DNA of 64,000 nucleotides, taken from contig JAUIKE010000011.1 in assembly GCA_030430845.1 (NCBI GenBank), positions 16,830 to 80,829 of the forward strand, read 5' to 3'. Under the pieces are notes generated by a model. That model saw only the letters and a list, made by a program, of their open reading frames with translations, ran no database searches and was not told the origin of the DNA. Numbering within the stretch: the stretch's first letter is position 1; each line of letters starts with the position of its first letter. This document shows, one piece after another, positions 40,885 to 51,018 of the stretch. This DNA is from Bacteroidia bacterium (GTDB lineage: Bacteria > Bacteroidota > Bacteroidia > Chitinophagales > Saprospiraceae). The position numbers and the translations under genes were made by a program.

Positions 40885-43767
40885 ATGGATAAAACCAATT
40901 TTTTTGACCAGTTCGTCAATCGCCATATAGGCATTGGGGAAGATGAATTACAGGAAATGCTCACTGCGATTGGAGTAGATTCCCTAGATCAACTAATCGA
41001 TGAGACCATTCCCGAAAATATTCGATTAAAAGATGAATTAGACCTTCCAAAAGCTTTGACCGAATTCGAATATCTTAAGATGGTCAAAGAAATCGCCGGT
41101 ATGAATAAGGTATTCAAATCGTACATCGGCCTGGGTTATTATAACACCATCACCCCATCTGTGATAGCCAGGAATCTTTTTCAAAATCCTGGCTGGTATA
41201 CTCAGTACACACCTTATCAGGCAGAAATCGCCCAAGGCCGTCTGGAAGCACTACTCAATTTCCAGACCATGGTAAGCGATTTGACCGGCTTGCCTATTGC
41301 CAATGCTTCCCTACTGGATGAAGGTACGGCAGCAGCAGAAGCGATGACGATGTTCTATGGCATGAAAAACAAAAGGAATAAGGGAGACGCGATTAATCAG
41401 TTCCTGGTTTCCAATAAAGTTTTTCCCCAAACTATTGATCTGCTGATCACCCGTGCCGAACCCATGGGGATTGAAGTAATTGTAGAAGACGTCAACGACT
41501 TTAATTTTACGGATAAAACCTTCGGTATGCTGCTTCAATACCCGGCCGCAGATGGCAGTGCAGAAGACTATCGCCCTCTCGTCGAAAAAGCAAATGCCGA
41601 AGAGATTTACGTGACCGTAGCAGCTGACATCCTGAGCCTTGCACTCCTGACGCCTCCAGGTGAATGGGGCGCAGATGCGGTAGTGGGTAACACCCAACGC
41701 TTTGGCGTTCCGATGGGATATGGCGGCCCTCACGCTGCATATTTTGCTACCAAAGAAGATTTCAAACGCCAAATCCCCGGTCGTATCATTGGTGTATCCG
41801 TTGACTCCAACGGTAATTATGCCCTGAGAATGGCCCTGCAAACCCGGGAGCAACACATCCGCAGGGAAAAAGCGACATCTAATATTTGTACGGCTCAGGC
41901 ACTCCTGGCCATCATGGCCGGTATGTACGCCGCCTATCACGGCCCTAAAGGAATTAAGGCCATTGCCGAGCGGGTACATTACCTGACCAAATTACTCCAC
42001 CGCAGACTCCTGCAAATGGGGTATACCCTCAAAAACGATAGTTTCTTTGATACCATTGCTATCCAGCTGGATGAAGATTTTAAGGAAAAAATCAGAGCCC
42101 GTGCCCTGGAAGCTGAGATCAATTTCTATTATACAGAAGACGGCATTCAGCTAAGTCTGGATGAAACGACCTTGCTCTCAGATGTAGAACAGTTGTTTAA
42201 CCTTTTTGCCGAAGCAAAAGACCTGAAAACTGACTGGAATCCGGAGGTGGCTGAAGGTTACCAGTTCAATGAAAAACTGGTAAGAGAGAGTGATTATCTC
42301 GAGCATCCCGTTTTCAATACTTATCATACGGAGTCTAAAATGATGCGTTATTTAAAACGCCTGGAAAACAAAGATCTCTCTTTGGCTCATTCCATGATTG
42401 CACTAGGCTCTTGTACCATGAAATTGAATGCCGCGACCGAGCTCATTCCTGTTAGCTGGCCGGAATTTGCAGATATTCATCCATTCGTACCCATGGATCA
42501 GGCGAAGGGATATCAGAAACTTTTTAAAGAACTGGAAAGGGACCTCTCCGAAATTACAGGCTTTACTGCCTGTTCTCTTCAACCTAATTCCGGGGCCCAG
42601 GGAGAATATTCAGGCTTGCTGACCATCAGGGCCTATCATTTGGACAATGGCCATACGGACCGGGATATCGTTCTCATCCCTTCTTCCGCTCACGGCACCA
42701 ACCCTGCGAGTGGTGTGATGGCCGGAATGCAGGTGGTGGTCGTTAAATGTGACGATCATGGAAACATCGATGTTGACGATCTCAAAGAAAAAGCTGAAAA
42801 GCACAGCGATCATCTGGCGGCCCTGATGGTGACCTATCCTTCTACTCATGGGGTTTTTGAGGCCAGAATCCATGAAATTTGCGACATCATTCATCAAAAT
42901 GGCGGAAAGGTGTATATGGATGGTGCCAATATGAATGCCCAGGTGGGCCTGACTAGCCCGGGTGCAATCGATGCAGATGTTTGTCACCTAAACCTCCATA
43001 AAACCTTTGCCATCCCTCACGGAGGTGGAGGCCCGGGAATGGGGCCAATTTGCGTCAATGACAGCCTCAAACCTTTCCTCCCTAAACACGTGTTGGTTGA
43101 AACTGGCGGATCTAAAGGTACTCATGCTGTATCTTCCGCTCCATGGGGAAGTGCCAGTATTTTGCTTATTTCCTATGGCTATATAAAAATGTTGGGTAAG
43201 GATGGGCTAACCAATGCCACCAAGTATGCTATTTTAAATGCAAACTATATTAAAGCCCGGCTGGAAGAGCAGTACGATGTGCTGTATGTCGGTGAAAAAG
43301 GACGCTCTGCGCACGAATTGATCGTCGACCTTCGTCCTTTCAAATCGCTGGTCAGTGCAGAGGACGTCGCTAAGCGCCTGATGGATTATGGTTTTCATGC
43401 CCCGACCCTTTCCTTCCCGGTAGCCGGAACGATCATGATCGAACCAACGGAAAGTGAAGACAAAGCAGAGCTTGACCGTTTCTGTGATGCCTTGCTCCAA
43501 ATTCGTAAGGAAATCGATGAAATTGCACAAGGAGAGGCCGATTCCACCTCAAACGTTTTAACCAATGCACCCCACACGATCGGTCTGGTGAGTGCCAACG
43601 AGTGGGATCGCTCTTACAGCCGCGAAAAAGCAGCTCATCCCTTACCCTATCTAAAAGAAGGCTTTAAATTCTGGCCGTCGGTAGGTAGAGTGGATAATGC
43701 AAAAGGCGATCGAAATCTGATCTGTACCTGCCCTCCGATGGAGGCTTATGAAAATACAGAAGCTTAA
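40885..43767 (+). CDS. gcvP: Glycine dehydrogenase (decarboxylating), P-protein of the glycine cleavage system
   Basis: The 960-residue protein is the fused, single-chain P-protein: both halves are present, with the N-terminal [17 protein letters not shown] opening, [20 protein letters not shown] in the first half and the PLP site in the second ([20 protein letters not shown], Lys706). It decarboxylates glycine and passes the aminomethyl group to the H-protein. gcvT and gcvH are not in this window. A large terminator ends the gene. Confidence 0.96.
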   Translation: MDKTNFFDQFVNRHIGIGEDELQEMLTAIGVDSLDQLIDETIPENIRLKDELDLPKALTEFEYLKMVKEIAGMNKVFKSYIGLGYYNTITPSVIARNLFQNPGWYTQYTPYQAEIAQGRLEALLNFQTMVSDLTGLPIANASLLDEGTAAAEAMTMFYGMKNKRNKGDAINQFLVSNKVFPQTIDLLITRAEPMGIEVIVEDVNDFNFTDKTFGMLLQYPAADGSAEDYRPLVEKANAEEIYVTVAADILSLALLTPPGEWGADAVVGNTQRFGVPMGYGGPHAAYFATKEDFKRQIPGRIIGVSVDSNGNYALRMALQTREQHIRREKATSNICTAQALLAIMAGMYAAYHGPKGIKAIAERVHYLTKLLHRRLLQMGYTLKNDSFFDTIAIQLDEDFKEKIRARALEAEINFYYTEDGIQLSLDETTLLSDVEQLFNLFAEAKDLKTDWNPEVAEGYQFNEKLVRESDYLEHPVFNTYHTESKMMRYLKRLENKDLSLAHSMIALGSCTMKLNAATELIPVSWPEFADIHPFVPMDQAKGYQKLFKELERDLSEITGFTACSLQPNSGAQGEYSGLLTIRAYHLDNGHTDRDIVLIPSSAHGTNPASGVMAGMQVVVVKCDDHGNIDVDDLKEKAEKHSDHLAALMVTYPSTHGVFEARIHEICDIIHQNGGKVYMDGANMNAQVGLTSPGAIDADVCHLNLHKTFAIPHGGGGPGMGPICVNDSLKPFLPKHVLVETGGSKGTHAVSSAPWGSASILLISYGYIKMLGKDGLTNATKYAILNANYIKARLEEQYDVLYVGEKGRSAHELIVDLRPFKSLVSAEDVAKRLMDYGFHAPTLSFPVAGTIMIEPTESEDKAELDRFCDALLQIRKEIDEIAQGEADSTSNVLTNAPHTIGLVSANEWDRSYSREKAAHPLPYLKEGFKFWPSVGRVDNAKGDRNLICTCPPMEAYENTEA

Positions 43768-43772
43768 AGTTT

Positions 43773-43825
43773 TAAAAAAGAGGCTGTCTCATCCGCCTGA
43801 GGCGGATGAGACAGCCTCTTTTTTA
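43773..43825 (+). terminator. 25-bp-stem terminator after gcvP with the TCCGCCTGAGGCGGA tip
   Basis: Positions 43773-43797 pair perfectly with 43801-43825 around a TGA loop, and the stem merges with a T-run. The tip is identical to that of the terminator at 35040-35098. The following gene's ATG is 17 bp downstream. Confidence 0.9.
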
Positions 43826-43841
43826 TTTTTATAAAAAAATT

Positions 43842-44819
43842 ATGATAGCAGTTACTGGAGCAGCCGGTTTTATTGGAAGTTGCATGGTCAGAAAGCTCAA
43901 TGATGAAGGCCATCAAGCACTTATTGTTGTGGATGAGTTCTCTCGTGCAGACAAAAACCGAAACCTGGAAAACAAGGATTTTGCCCTGAAAATAGATCGA
44001 GCTGATTTTATTGACTGGCTCGAAAAAAACACTGATAAAGTCGACTTCATCTATCACCTGGGCGCCCGTACCGACACCACCGAACAAGATGTAGCTATTT
44101 TTGATGAGCTCAACCTCAACTATTCCAAGGCTATCTGGAATATTTGCTCGGAAGCACAGATCCCATTAGTATACGCCTCCAGTGCCGCCACCTACGGACT
44201 CGGAGAATTAGGCTATGATGACCGGCATGATATTATTGAGGATTTGAAGCCACTCAATCCGTACGGCCGCTCCAAAAACGATTTTGATATTTGGGCGCTG
44301 CAACAAAGCTCCAAGCCTCCCTTCTGGGCCGGCATGAAGTTTTTTAACGTGTACGGCCCCAATGAGTACCACAAAGGTCGAATGGCTTCTGTCATTTTTC
44401 ATACCGTTCGTCAGATTAAAGCCACGGGAGGGATGAAGCTCTTTCGCTCCCACAGGTCTGACTTTGAGGATGGACAGCAAAGCCGCGACTTTGTTTATAT
44501 TAAGGATGTCATAGAAGTACTTTACTTTTTCCAGCAGCAATTTGAAGCCGGCAAAAAAATTTCAGGGCTCTACAACCTCGGCACCGGAACCGCCCGCTCT
44601 TTTTGGGATCTGGCCAGTAACACCTTTAAAGCTATGGACCTGGAACCCAATATTTCCTTCATCGACACCCCGGCCGATATTCGTGATACCTACCAGTATT
44701 TTACCGAAGCTAATATGGAAAAACTAAAGAAAGCAGGCTATCATAAGGGTTTTCACAGCCTGGAGGAAGGGATTGATAATTATGTCCGGAATTATTTAAA
44801 AGAAGAAAAAATATTTTAA
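43842..44819 (+). CDS. hldD: ADP-L-glycero-D-manno-heptose 6-epimerase
   Basis: From ATG 43842 the protein has 325 residues. It has the short-chain reductase NAD(P) motif (VTGAAGFIGSCMVRKL), the active-site Ser/Tyr/Lys set (VYASSAATYGLGELGY; LNPYGRSKNDFD), and family segments FNVYGPNEYHKGRMASV and QSRDFVYIKDV typical of RfaD/HldD. It makes the heptose precursor for lipopolysaccharide core. The open frame extends upstream into the gcvP terminator, so the inner ATG is used. It ends at a bidirectional terminator. Confidence 0.93.
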   Translation: MIAVTGAAGFIGSCMVRKLNDEGHQALIVVDEFSRADKNRNLENKDFALKIDRADFIDWLEKNTDKVDFIYHLGARTDTTEQDVAIFDELNLNYSKAIWNICSEAQIPLVYASSAATYGLGELGYDDRHDIIEDLKPLNPYGRSKNDFDIWALQQSSKPPFWAGMKFFNVYGPNEYHKGRMASVIFHTVRQIKATGGMKLFRSHRSDFEDGQQSRDFVYIKDVIEVLYFFQQQFEAGKKISGLYNLGTGTARSFWDLASNTFKAMDLEPNISFIDTPADIRDTYQYFTEANMEKLKKAGYHKGFHSLEEGIDNYVRNYLKEEKIF

Positions 44820-44820
44820 A

Positions 44821-44860
44821 AAAATAAAGGGAAGCGGCAAAAGCCGCTTCCCTTTATTTT
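44821..44860. terminator. Bidirectional terminator between hldD and the lipoprotein gene
   Basis: An 18-bp stem (AAAATAAAGGGAAGCGGC and complement) with an AAAA loop has T-runs on both strands, between two convergent genes. Confidence 0.9.
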
Positions 44861-44863
44861 TTT

Positions 44864-45313
44864 TTAAAACCCTCCTTCAATATTAATCTTTGGCTTAGGT
44901 TTTAATCGATTGGAAGCTGCATAATAGATCAGGTACCAATCGTCGTCATATTTGGCAAACCGGCGAAGCATACCGTATGAACCGGTGTTGTGCTCTATCC
45001 GTTCGGCAATCAGATCGTCACTGTATCGGATAAATTGATGGGAGAATTCGCTATTTTCAAAATTGAACGGCTTATGACACACCCAACCTTCCTTTTTCCA
45101 GAAATATTTTTCATTATTCACGATCATGGAATCTGCTCCGGCGGGAATACCTTCCAGCGGAAAAATGATGTGCTCCAATTGAAAGACCGTGTCCTGATGA
45201 AAAGTTTCATAGAAAGCCTGAAAGTCTTTCATTACTTCATCTTCTTTTTCGCAAGAAGCGAAAGAAAGCAGCACCAAAATAAATAATGGAATAAGTCTTC
45301 TCATTTTACTCAT
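44864..45313 (-). CDS. DUF4348-like lipoprotein
   Basis: The 149-residue protein (ATG 45313, or an ATG three codons later) has a lipoprotein signal (FILVLLSFASCEKED). The rest fits the DUF4348 pattern of small Bacteroidota lipoproteins: DFQAFYETFHQDTVFQLEHI, then FPLEGIP and a Trp-rich end (YDDDWYLIYYAASN). Its function is unknown. Its start overlaps the end of hemD by 8 bp, so it is translated from the hemC-hemD transcript. Confidence 0.7.
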   Translation of the reverse strand: MSKMRRLIPLFILVLLSFASCEKEDEVMKDFQAFYETFHQDTVFQLEHIIFPLEGIPAGADSMIVNNEKYFWKKEGWVCHKPFNFENSEFSHQFIRYSDDLIAERIEHNTGSYGMLRRFAKYDDDWYLIYYAASNRLKPKPKINIEGGF

Positions 45314-46001
45314 CTTTTTTTTCCAGATCTAGAATCAACCTGGCCAATGCCTCTTCAGAAGGTCGTTCGGGTATAAATACCTGCCCTGCTATCCACTGAG
45401 CGTATCGCATCGCAGTAGGTTGTCCAATAGCGATAAACACTTTTGCAGACCGGCCTGGCTGATTCTGAAAATAAGCATCGACATTCATAGAACTAGTCAG
45501 GATCACATAATCTGTTTCGGGAATGTCGACATCCGTTTTTATTTCGTTTTTATAAACGGGTAAATCAATGATATTGATATACGGAGCCAGCATATTTTGA
45601 ACGCTCTTAGCTGAATGATAGGCCCTGGCAAACAAGACCTTCTGCCCCTCAGCTACTTTTAAAAATGCCCTGGCGCTTTCGTCCGGGTTACCGGATCCCA
45701 CAAAATCGGGAGGCCTGGCAATATCCGCAAGGCTCGCAGCCGTTCCTTTACCGATGGCAGCCAAACGGGTATGCTCCGGTAATTCAGCGCCCAGGCGTTC
45801 CAGTCTCTGAAAAAAGAAACGCACACCGTTTCGGCTATAGAAAAAGACCCAATCACAATCAGGCATGTCCTCGAAGGGCAATAAAGAAAAGCGGATCAGA
45901 GACTGACCGAACAAGCGAAACTGATCAGCCGGCAGCAAGGCAAGCAAGGGACTGTTCTCTTGAAGCGCTCTGGAGACAAATATGGTTCTGCGCTTTTCCA
46001 T
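45306..46001 (-). CDS. hemD: Uroporphyrinogen-III synthase
   Basis: The 231-residue protein matches the two-lobe HemD fold. Recognisable parts are IFVSRALQENSPLL, DWVFFYSRNGVRFFFQRLER, RLAAIGKGTAASL, KVLFARAYHSAKSVQNML and DYVILTSSMNVDAYFQN with the closing FIAIGQPTAMRYAQ. Sequence conservation in this family is low, so position helps: it follows hemC by 4 bp. It cyclises hydroxymethylbilane to uroporphyrinogen III in heme synthesis. Confidence 0.88.
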   Translation of the reverse strand: MEKRRTIFVSRALQENSPLLALLPADQFRLFGQSLIRFSLLPFEDMPDCDWVFFYSRNGVRFFFQRLERLGAELPEHTRLAAIGKGTAASLADIARPPDFVGSGNPDESARAFLKVAEGQKVLFARAYHSAKSVQNMLAPYINIIDLPVYKNEIKTDVDIPETDYVILTSSMNVDAYFQNQPGRSAKVFIAIGQPTAMRYAQWIAGQVFIPERPSEEALARLILDLEKKDE

Positions 46002-46005
46002 AATC

Positions 46006-46905
46006 TTAAGACCTGAGTGCTTCCACCACCTGTTCGGCCAGTTCGAAACTGGTGCTGGACGAGATGTTGACCCTTTTTACGGGTTCGTTCCAGGCATTGG
46101 CTTTAGCCGCCCAAACATGGAAATTGCCCATATCATCTTTTTCACAATAAACGCCCAGCGGCATTTGACAGCCTCCGTCTAATAATCGAAGGACTGAGCG
46201 CTCGATGCGAATGATTTCGGCTACCTCCTTATTATGGATCTTATTTAAGATTCGGCGGGTTGGCAGGTCATGCGTGCAGGTTTGGTAAACGAGTACGCCC
46301 TGAGCCGGCGCAGGTACCATTTCGCGCGGATCAAACCGAAAAATAAAATAATCCTCCAAATCTATTTCCAGGCGTTTCATACCGGCTGCTGCCAGAAGGA
46401 TAGCATCAAACTGTCCTTCCTTCAGCTTACGCAGGCGGGTTGGGACATTGCCGCGAATATCACTGAGCTGGATATCCTGCCTAAAATCCAGCATTTGCGC
46501 TTTACGACGCGCCGAAGAAGTGCCTACGACTGCCTTTGGGGGAAGTTTTAAAGGTCCGGGGCCGGTAGCTTTTTCTTTAGGCATAACCAACCAATCGGAC
46601 GGATCCTCCCGGTACGATACGGCAGTCAAAACCAAGCCCTCCGGCTGGGTAGTCGGCATATCCTTCATGGAATGTACCGCCATATCTACATCTCCCCTGA
46701 GTAAAGCATCCTCAATTTCTTTGGTAAAAAAGCCTTTTCCCTCCATTTTATCGAACGACAAATGCTGGATACGGTCACCTTTCGTTTTGATGATTTTCAG
46801 TTCGGTCGGAATATCGTGATCAGACAGTTTTTCCTGGGTGAAGTAGGCTTGCCACAGCGCCAGTTTGCTTCCTCGTGTTCCAATTCTAATGGTTGAAGTG
46901 CTCAA
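46006..46905 (-). CDS. hemC: Hydroxymethylbilane synthase (porphobilinogen deaminase), TTG start
   Basis: The 299-residue form starts at TTG 46905 ([20 protein letters not shown]). HemC motifs are present: [53 protein letters not shown], and the dipyrromethane-binding Cys in [12 protein letters not shown]. There is no ATG near the start. A further TTG at 46920 overlaps the -7 promoter box, so it cannot be in the mRNA. The gene is divergent from lpxD and forms an operon with hemD and a lipoprotein gene. Confidence 0.93.
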   Translation of the reverse strand: MSTSTIRIGTRGSKLALWQAYFTQEKLSDHDIPTELKIIKTKGDRIQHLSFDKMEGKGFFTKEIEDALLRGDVDMAVHSMKDMPTTQPEGLVLTAVSYREDPSDWLVMPKEKATGPGPLKLPPKAVVGTSSARRKAQMLDFRQDIQLSDIRGNVPTRLRKLKEGQFDAILLAAAGMKRLEIDLEDYFIFRFDPREMVPAPAQGVLVYQTCTHDLPTRRILNKIHNKEVAEIIRIERSVLRLLDGGCQMPLGVYCEKDDMGNFHVWAAKANAWNEPVKRVNISSSTSFELAEQVVEALRS

Positions 46906-46917
46906 TTTTTTTTCCTG

Positions 46918-46950
46918 CAAATATACATGCTGCCCGTTACAGAATGCAAA
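46918..46950 (-). promoter_or_regulatory. hemC promoter (Bacteroidota type)
   Basis: On the minus strand, TTTG (46950-46947) and TATATTTG (46925-46918) are 21 nt apart, an excellent match to TTTG-N(17-23)-TAnnTTTG. The start site would fall near 46913, leaving only about 8 nt before the TTG start codon at 46905. Confidence 0.7.
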
Positions 46951-46965
46951 CTTCCATCTTTTTTT

Positions 46966-46973
46966 TACCTTTG
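46966..46973 (+). promoter_or_regulatory. Candidate lpxD -7 box
   Basis: TACCTTTG matches TAnnTTTG and ends 4 nt before the lpxD ATG, so transcription from it would start at or next to the start codon (leaderless mRNA). No convincing -33 element is seen. Confidence 0.5.
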
Positions 46974-46977
46974 TTCC

Positions 46978-48018
46978 ATGCGTGTAACAGCAAAAGAACT
47001 AGCAGTACTTTTAAATGGTACGATAGAAGGAGACCCAGATACCTGGGTTGATCGTCCAAGTAAAATCGAGGAAGGAGGCCCAGGCAGTATTTCCTTTTTG
47101 GGAAATGATAAATACGAGCCTTATGTATATAAAACGGATGCCTCTATTTTGTTAGTCCCTAAGCAGTGGCAACCCAAAAAGGAGGTTCAGTCAACTTTGC
47201 TTAGAGTGGATGATGTGTATGCTGCCATAGCCAAATTATTTAAGCAGTTTGGAGAAGCCCAAATCACAGGTCCTAAAGGTATTTCGGATCAGGCCTTCGT
47301 ACATCCGGAAGCAAAGATCGGTGAGCAGGTGTCCATAGGGCATTTCGCTGTAGTGGAAGCAGGAGCAGAAATAGGAGATCATTGTGAAATTGGTGATCAG
47401 GTTTATATCGGCGCCGGAGTACATATCGGGGCTTACACAAAAATTCAAACAGGAACCCGGGTTTTACACGATTGCATTATCGGTCCTCATTGTTTCCTGT
47501 ATCCCAATGTAGTGGTAGGAAGTGATGGCTTTGGTTTTGCACCACAGGCTGACGGATCCTATGAAAAAATCGAACAGCTGGGGAATGTCATCATTGAAGA
47601 GCAGGTAGAGATAGGAGCCGGCACCACTATTGACCGGGCCGCGATGGGATCGACCATCATACGTAAAGGCGTGAAACTGGATAATCTCATCCAAATCGGG
47701 CACAATGTAGAAATCGGAGAAAATACAGTAATAGCTGCGCAGGCAGGAATAGCCGGGAGCACGAAGATCGGCAAAAACTGCCAGATCGGAGGGCAGGTCG
47801 GCTTTGTCGGGCATGTAAAGATTGCGGATGGTACACGAGTTCAAGCCCAAAGTGGAGTAGCCTCTCCTGTAAAAATGCCTAATCAGTCTCTTTTCGGCTC
47901 TCCAGCATTTAATTATACGGATTATGTCCGATCATACGCTATTTTCAAAAAGTTACCGGAACTTTATAAGCGTATTAATGCATTGGAAAAAAAATTAAGA
48001 GGAAAAGAAGATAAATAA
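46978..48018 (+). CDS. lpxD: UDP-3-O-(3-hydroxyacyl)glucosamine N-acyltransferase
   Basis: From ATG 46978 ([20 protein letters not shown]) the protein has 346 residues. The N-terminal uridine-binding domain contains [10 protein letters not shown]; a left-handed beta helix of hexapeptide repeats follows (for example [20 protein letters not shown]), with the catalytic His region [20 protein letters not shown], and a C-terminal helix closes it. It adds the third acyl chain in lipid A synthesis. It heads the lpxD - lpxC/fabZ - lpxA cluster. Two terminator-like hairpins follow. Confidence 0.95.
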   Translation: MRVTAKELAVLLNGTIEGDPDTWVDRPSKIEEGGPGSISFLGNDKYEPYVYKTDASILLVPKQWQPKKEVQSTLLRVDDVYAAIAKLFKQFGEAQITGPKGISDQAFVHPEAKIGEQVSIGHFAVVEAGAEIGDHCEIGDQVYIGAGVHIGAYTKIQTGTRVLHDCIIGPHCFLYPNVVVGSDGFGFAPQADGSYEKIEQLGNVIIEEQVEIGAGTTIDRAAMGSTIIRKGVKLDNLIQIGHNVEIGENTVIAAQAGIAGSTKIGKNCQIGGQVGFVGHVKIADGTRVQAQSGVASPVKMPNQSLFGSPAFNYTDYVRSYAIFKKLPELYKRINALEKKLRGKEDK

Positions 48019-48057
48019 TTTTTTTAGGAGGGGGCCGTACAGGCCCCTTCTAAAAAA
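48019..48057 (+). terminator. Terminator 1 after lpxD
   Basis: The stem TTTTTTAGGAGGGGGCC / GGCCCCTTCTAAAAAA (one bulge) begins right after the lpxD stop codon. Confidence 0.7.
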
Positions 48058-48063
48058 ATCTAT

Positions 48064-48106
48064 AGGGCGCCTCATCCGCCTCAGGTGGATGAGATAGCCC
48101 TTTTTT
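48064..48106 (+). terminator. Terminator 2 after lpxD, variant of the CCGCCTGAGGCGG tip
   Basis: The hairpin CTCATCCGCC-TCA-GGTGGATGAG, flanked by GGGC/GCCC, is followed by six T's. Its tip differs from the two identical tips elsewhere by one base in the stem (G-U pair) and an inverted loop. Confidence 0.75.
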
Positions 48107-48146
48107 GAGTTTTTTTTCATTAAAAGAGTAAACAATTTAAAAAGTT

Positions 48147-48154
48147 TATCTTTG
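48147..48154 (+). promoter_or_regulatory. Candidate -7 box for lpxC/fabZ
   Basis: TATCTTTG matches TAnnTTTG, 26 bp before the ATG. With terminators after lpxD, this suggests that lpxC/fabZ-lpxA has its own promoter. The -33 element is unclear. Confidence 0.5.
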
Positions 48155-48180
48155 CACAAACTTGTATTGTTGGTGTTATT

Positions 48181-49569
48181 ATGAAGCAAAGTACTATACA
48201 AAAGTCAGTTTCGGTTAGTGGGATCGGCCTCCATACAGGCGAGCAGGTTACGCTCACCTTTCAGCCGGCCCCCATTAATCACGGATATAAATTCAAACGG
48301 CTCGACCTGGAAGGGCACCCGGTTGTGAATGCCGATGTTAATCGGGTTGTATCCACCCAAAGGGGGACCACCCTACAAAATGGAGAGGTTCAGGTATCTA
48401 CCGTAGAGCATGTATTGTCTGCCTTACGGGGTCTTCAATTGGATAATGTACTCCTGGAATTGGATGGGCCGGAAGTCCCTATCATGGATGGAAGTGCGGC
48501 TCTTTTTGTAAAAGCCCTACAGAATGCCGGTCAGGAAGATCAGGATGCAGACAAGGAGTTTTTTGAGGTGGAAACACCCATTCGTTACTTCGATGAAGAA
48601 ACAGGCACCGAACTCCTCGCCCTGCCGTCCGATCATTTTGAACTCACCACCATGATCGACTTTAATTCTCCAACCTTGGGGCAACAATATGCCTCTTTAC
48701 ACGATTGGAATGAATATGCCGAAGGGATTGCTCCTTGTCGGACGTTCGTCTTTTTACATGAGTTAGAGCAACTTTTCAATCTAAACCTCATCAAAGGAGG
48801 CGATCTTGACAATGCTATTGTTATTGTTGACCGGATCATGAACCAGGACGAATTGGATGAGTTGGCCCGCAAACTGGGCAAACCCAGTGTTAAGGTCAAT
48901 AAAGAAGGCATTCTGAATACCCTTCAGCTTCATTTCTCCAATGAACCTGCCCGTCATAAATTGCTGGACGTCATAGGAGATATGGCGCTATTGGGTAAAC
49001 CCATCAAAGGTAAGATTGTAGCTACCAAACCAGGGCATAAGGCCAATATTGAGTTTACTAAGATCCTGAAGAAATATTATCTGGAGCAACGAAAATTAAA
49101 AGGCAAACCCAAATACGACCCCGATCAGGAGCCTTTGTTCGATTCGGTTAAAATAGCGAAATGGCTACCTCATAGGTTTCCATTTCTCTTAATTGATAAA
49201 ATTATTGAACTTTCTGAAACACACGTTGTCGGAATAAAAAACGTTACCTTTAACGAAAACTTTTTTCAGGGGCACTTTCCCAATAATCCTGTAATGCCCG
49301 GAGTATTAATTATTGAGGCGATGGCACAAACGGGTGGTATTCTTGCGCTCTCTACCGTGTCGGACCCAGGTAACTGGGATACGTATTTTATGAAGATTGA
49401 AAATGCCAAATTTAAGCATTTTGTGATACCGGGAGATACTGTCTTATTTAAAATGGAGTTGCTGGCCCCCATCCGAAGAGGGATCGTACAAATGCAGGCA
49501 ACTGCCTATGTGGGAAATAAAATCGTTTCGGAGGCTGAATTAACTGCTCAAATCGTTAAGCGTTCATGA
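48181..49569 (+). CDS. lpxC/fabZ: Bifunctional LpxC deacetylase / FabZ 3-hydroxyacyl-ACP dehydratase
   Basis: Residues 1-310 of this 462-residue protein are LpxC: VSVSGIGLHTGEQVTLTFQP, zinc ligand His in VSTVEHVLSALRG, GPEVPIMDGSAALFV, and the HKLLDVIGD ligand region. Residues about 320-462 are FabZ: LPHRFPFLLIDKIIEL and the hotdog active site GHFPNNPVMPGVLIIEAMAQ. The fusion is characteristic of Bacteroidota and joins the committed lipid A step with fatty-acid elongation. It overlaps lpxA in an ATGA. Confidence 0.97.
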   Translation: MKQSTIQKSVSVSGIGLHTGEQVTLTFQPAPINHGYKFKRLDLEGHPVVNADVNRVVSTQRGTTLQNGEVQVSTVEHVLSALRGLQLDNVLLELDGPEVPIMDGSAALFVKALQNAGQEDQDADKEFFEVETPIRYFDEETGTELLALPSDHFELTTMIDFNSPTLGQQYASLHDWNEYAEGIAPCRTFVFLHELEQLFNLNLIKGGDLDNAIVIVDRIMNQDELDELARKLGKPSVKVNKEGILNTLQLHFSNEPARHKLLDVIGDMALLGKPIKGKIVATKPGHKANIEFTKILKKYYLEQRKLKGKPKYDPDQEPLFDSVKIAKWLPHRFPFLLIDKIIELSETHVVGIKNVTFNENFFQGHFPNNPVMPGVLIIEAMAQTGGILALSTVSDPGNWDTYFMKIENAKFKHFVIPGDTVLFKMELLAPIRRGIVQMQATAYVGNKIVSEAELTAQIVKRS

Positions 49570-50381
49570 AAATGAATTACATCAATAATTCTTGTATACA
49601 TCCTGATGCCAAAATCGGCGAAAATGTGACCATCGGTCCGTTCTGCTACATCGACCGAGATGTAGTCATTGGAGATGGAACCTGGCTTGGCCCCAATGTT
49701 ACCATCTTTGAAGGGGCTCGAATAGGAAAAAATGTCAAAATTTTTCCGGGCGCAGTCATCGCCGGTATTCCTCAGGACCTTAAGTTTGAAGGAGAGAAAA
49801 CAACTGCTGAAATCGGAGACAATACCACCATACGCGAGTATGTGACCGTCAACAGAGGCACCTCCTATGCAGACAAAACAGTTGTCGGTAAAAACTGCCT
49901 GCTGATGGCCTATGTCCATATCGCCCATGATTGTGTCCTTGGCGACCATGTCATTTTAGCCAATAATGTCAACCTGGCCGGCCACGTACGAATTGACGAC
50001 TGGGCCATCCTGGAAGGGCTGGTAGCCGTTCAGCAGTTTGTCAAAATTGGAGCGCATGCCTTTATTGCCGGAGGGTCCCTAGTTCGTAAGAATGTACCTC
50101 CCTACGTAAAAGCAGCCAGAGAACCCCTCTCCTACGCAGGAGTTAACTCCATTGGGCTGCGCCGGCGGAATTTTTCAATCGAACAGATCAATAGCATTCA
50201 GGACATCTATCGCATCCTGTACGTGAAAGGATATAACCTGAGCCATGCTATTGAAAAAATAAAAACCGAGCTCGTCCCTTCTCCTGAAAAATCTTATATA
50301 CTCGATTTTGTCCAAAATGCTGACCCTGGGATCATGAGGGGGTTTCAACAAATAAACGGCAAGAATGTCACTGAAGATTGA
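49566..50381 (+). CDS. lpxA: Acyl-ACP:UDP-N-acetylglucosamine O-acyltransferase
   Basis: The 271-residue protein is a left-handed beta helix of hexapeptide repeats (IHPDAKIGENVTIGPFCYID), with the catalytic His region LLMAYVHIAHDCVLGDHVIL and the LpxA-type C-terminal helical part (NSIGLRRRNFSIEQINSIQD). It performs the first acylation of lipid A synthesis. The ATG at 49566 overlaps the previous stop; an ATG two codons later is also possible. It overlaps the ABC ATPase gene by 17 bp. Confidence 0.96.
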   Translation: MKMNYINNSCIHPDAKIGENVTIGPFCYIDRDVVIGDGTWLGPNVTIFEGARIGKNVKIFPGAVIAGIPQDLKFEGEKTTAEIGDNTTIREYVTVNRGTSYADKTVVGKNCLLMAYVHIAHDCVLGDHVILANNVNLAGHVRIDDWAILEGLVAVQQFVKIGAHAFIAGGSLVRKNVPPYVKAAREPLSYAGVNSIGLRRRNFSIEQINSIQDIYRILYVKGYNLSHAIEKIKTELVPSPEKSYILDFVQNADPGIMRGFQQINGKNVTED

Positions 50382-50988
50382 GCTGAGCCATATTTCTAAA
50401 CGTTTTAAAAGAGAGTGGATCCTAAAAGATATTTCCCTGGCATTTGAAGAAGGTCTATCCTATGCAGTTAGTGGACCGAACGGCTCTGGGAAATCAACGC
50501 TACTGCGTATCCTGGCTGCTTACCTGACGCCTTCTAAAGGCCAACTTCAATTTTCAAGAAACGGCCGAAAGCTTGAACTGAGTGAGGTTTATCAATTTCT
50601 CAGCTATGCTGCTCCATATATCGACCTGATCGGTGAACTCACCCTTACTGAGATGATTCGCTTTCATCAGCAATTCAAAAGCTTTCAGGAAAACCTATCG
50701 CCAAAAGAGGTAATTGAACTACTCGACATGAAATCCTCCCGCAATAAACCGGTCAAAAACTTTTCTTCCGGCATGAAACAACGCCTGAAACTGGTACTCA
50801 ATATTTGTACCGATACCCCTATACTCCTACTTGACGAACCAACCTCCAACCTTGATCAGCAAGGCGTCGACTGGTACCTTTCTCTCATTGAGCGCTTCCG
50901 CCAGGACCGGCTCGTCGTCGTAGCTTCCAACGTGCCCACTGATTTTCAGTTTTGCAAGCATTTGATTAATATTCAAGACTATAAATAA
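50365..50988 (+). CDS. ABC transporter ATP-binding protein
   Basis: The 207-residue protein is one nucleotide-binding domain: Walker A (SGPNGSGKSTLLRILA), signature FSSGMKQRLKLVLN and Walker B (ILLLDEPTSNLD), with a short D-loop/H-loop end. It resembles CcmA-type ATPases, which are small. No permease gene follows in this window, so its membrane partner must be elsewhere. It overlaps the end of lpxA by 17 bp and is likely cotranscribed with the lipid A genes; a role in envelope export is possible but not shown. Confidence 0.9.
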   Translation: MSLKIELSHISKRFKREWILKDISLAFEEGLSYAVSGPNGSGKSTLLRILAAYLTPSKGQLQFSRNGRKLELSEVYQFLSYAAPYIDLIGELTLTEMIRFHQQFKSFQENLSPKEVIELLDMKSSRNKPVKNFSSGMKQRLKLVLNICTDTPILLLDEPTSNLDQQGVDWYLSLIERFRQDRLVVVASNVPTDFQFCKHLINIQDYK

Positions 50989-50991
50989 GTG

Positions 50992-51011
50992 TGCCTGACA
51001 GCTGCCAGGCA
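50992..51011. terminator. Weak hairpin between convergent genes
   Basis: A 6-bp stem TGCCTG/CAGGCA with an 8-nt loop lies between the ABC ATPase and corA stops. There is no strong T-run on either strand. Confidence 0.35.
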
Positions 51012-51018
51012 TTTCCAT

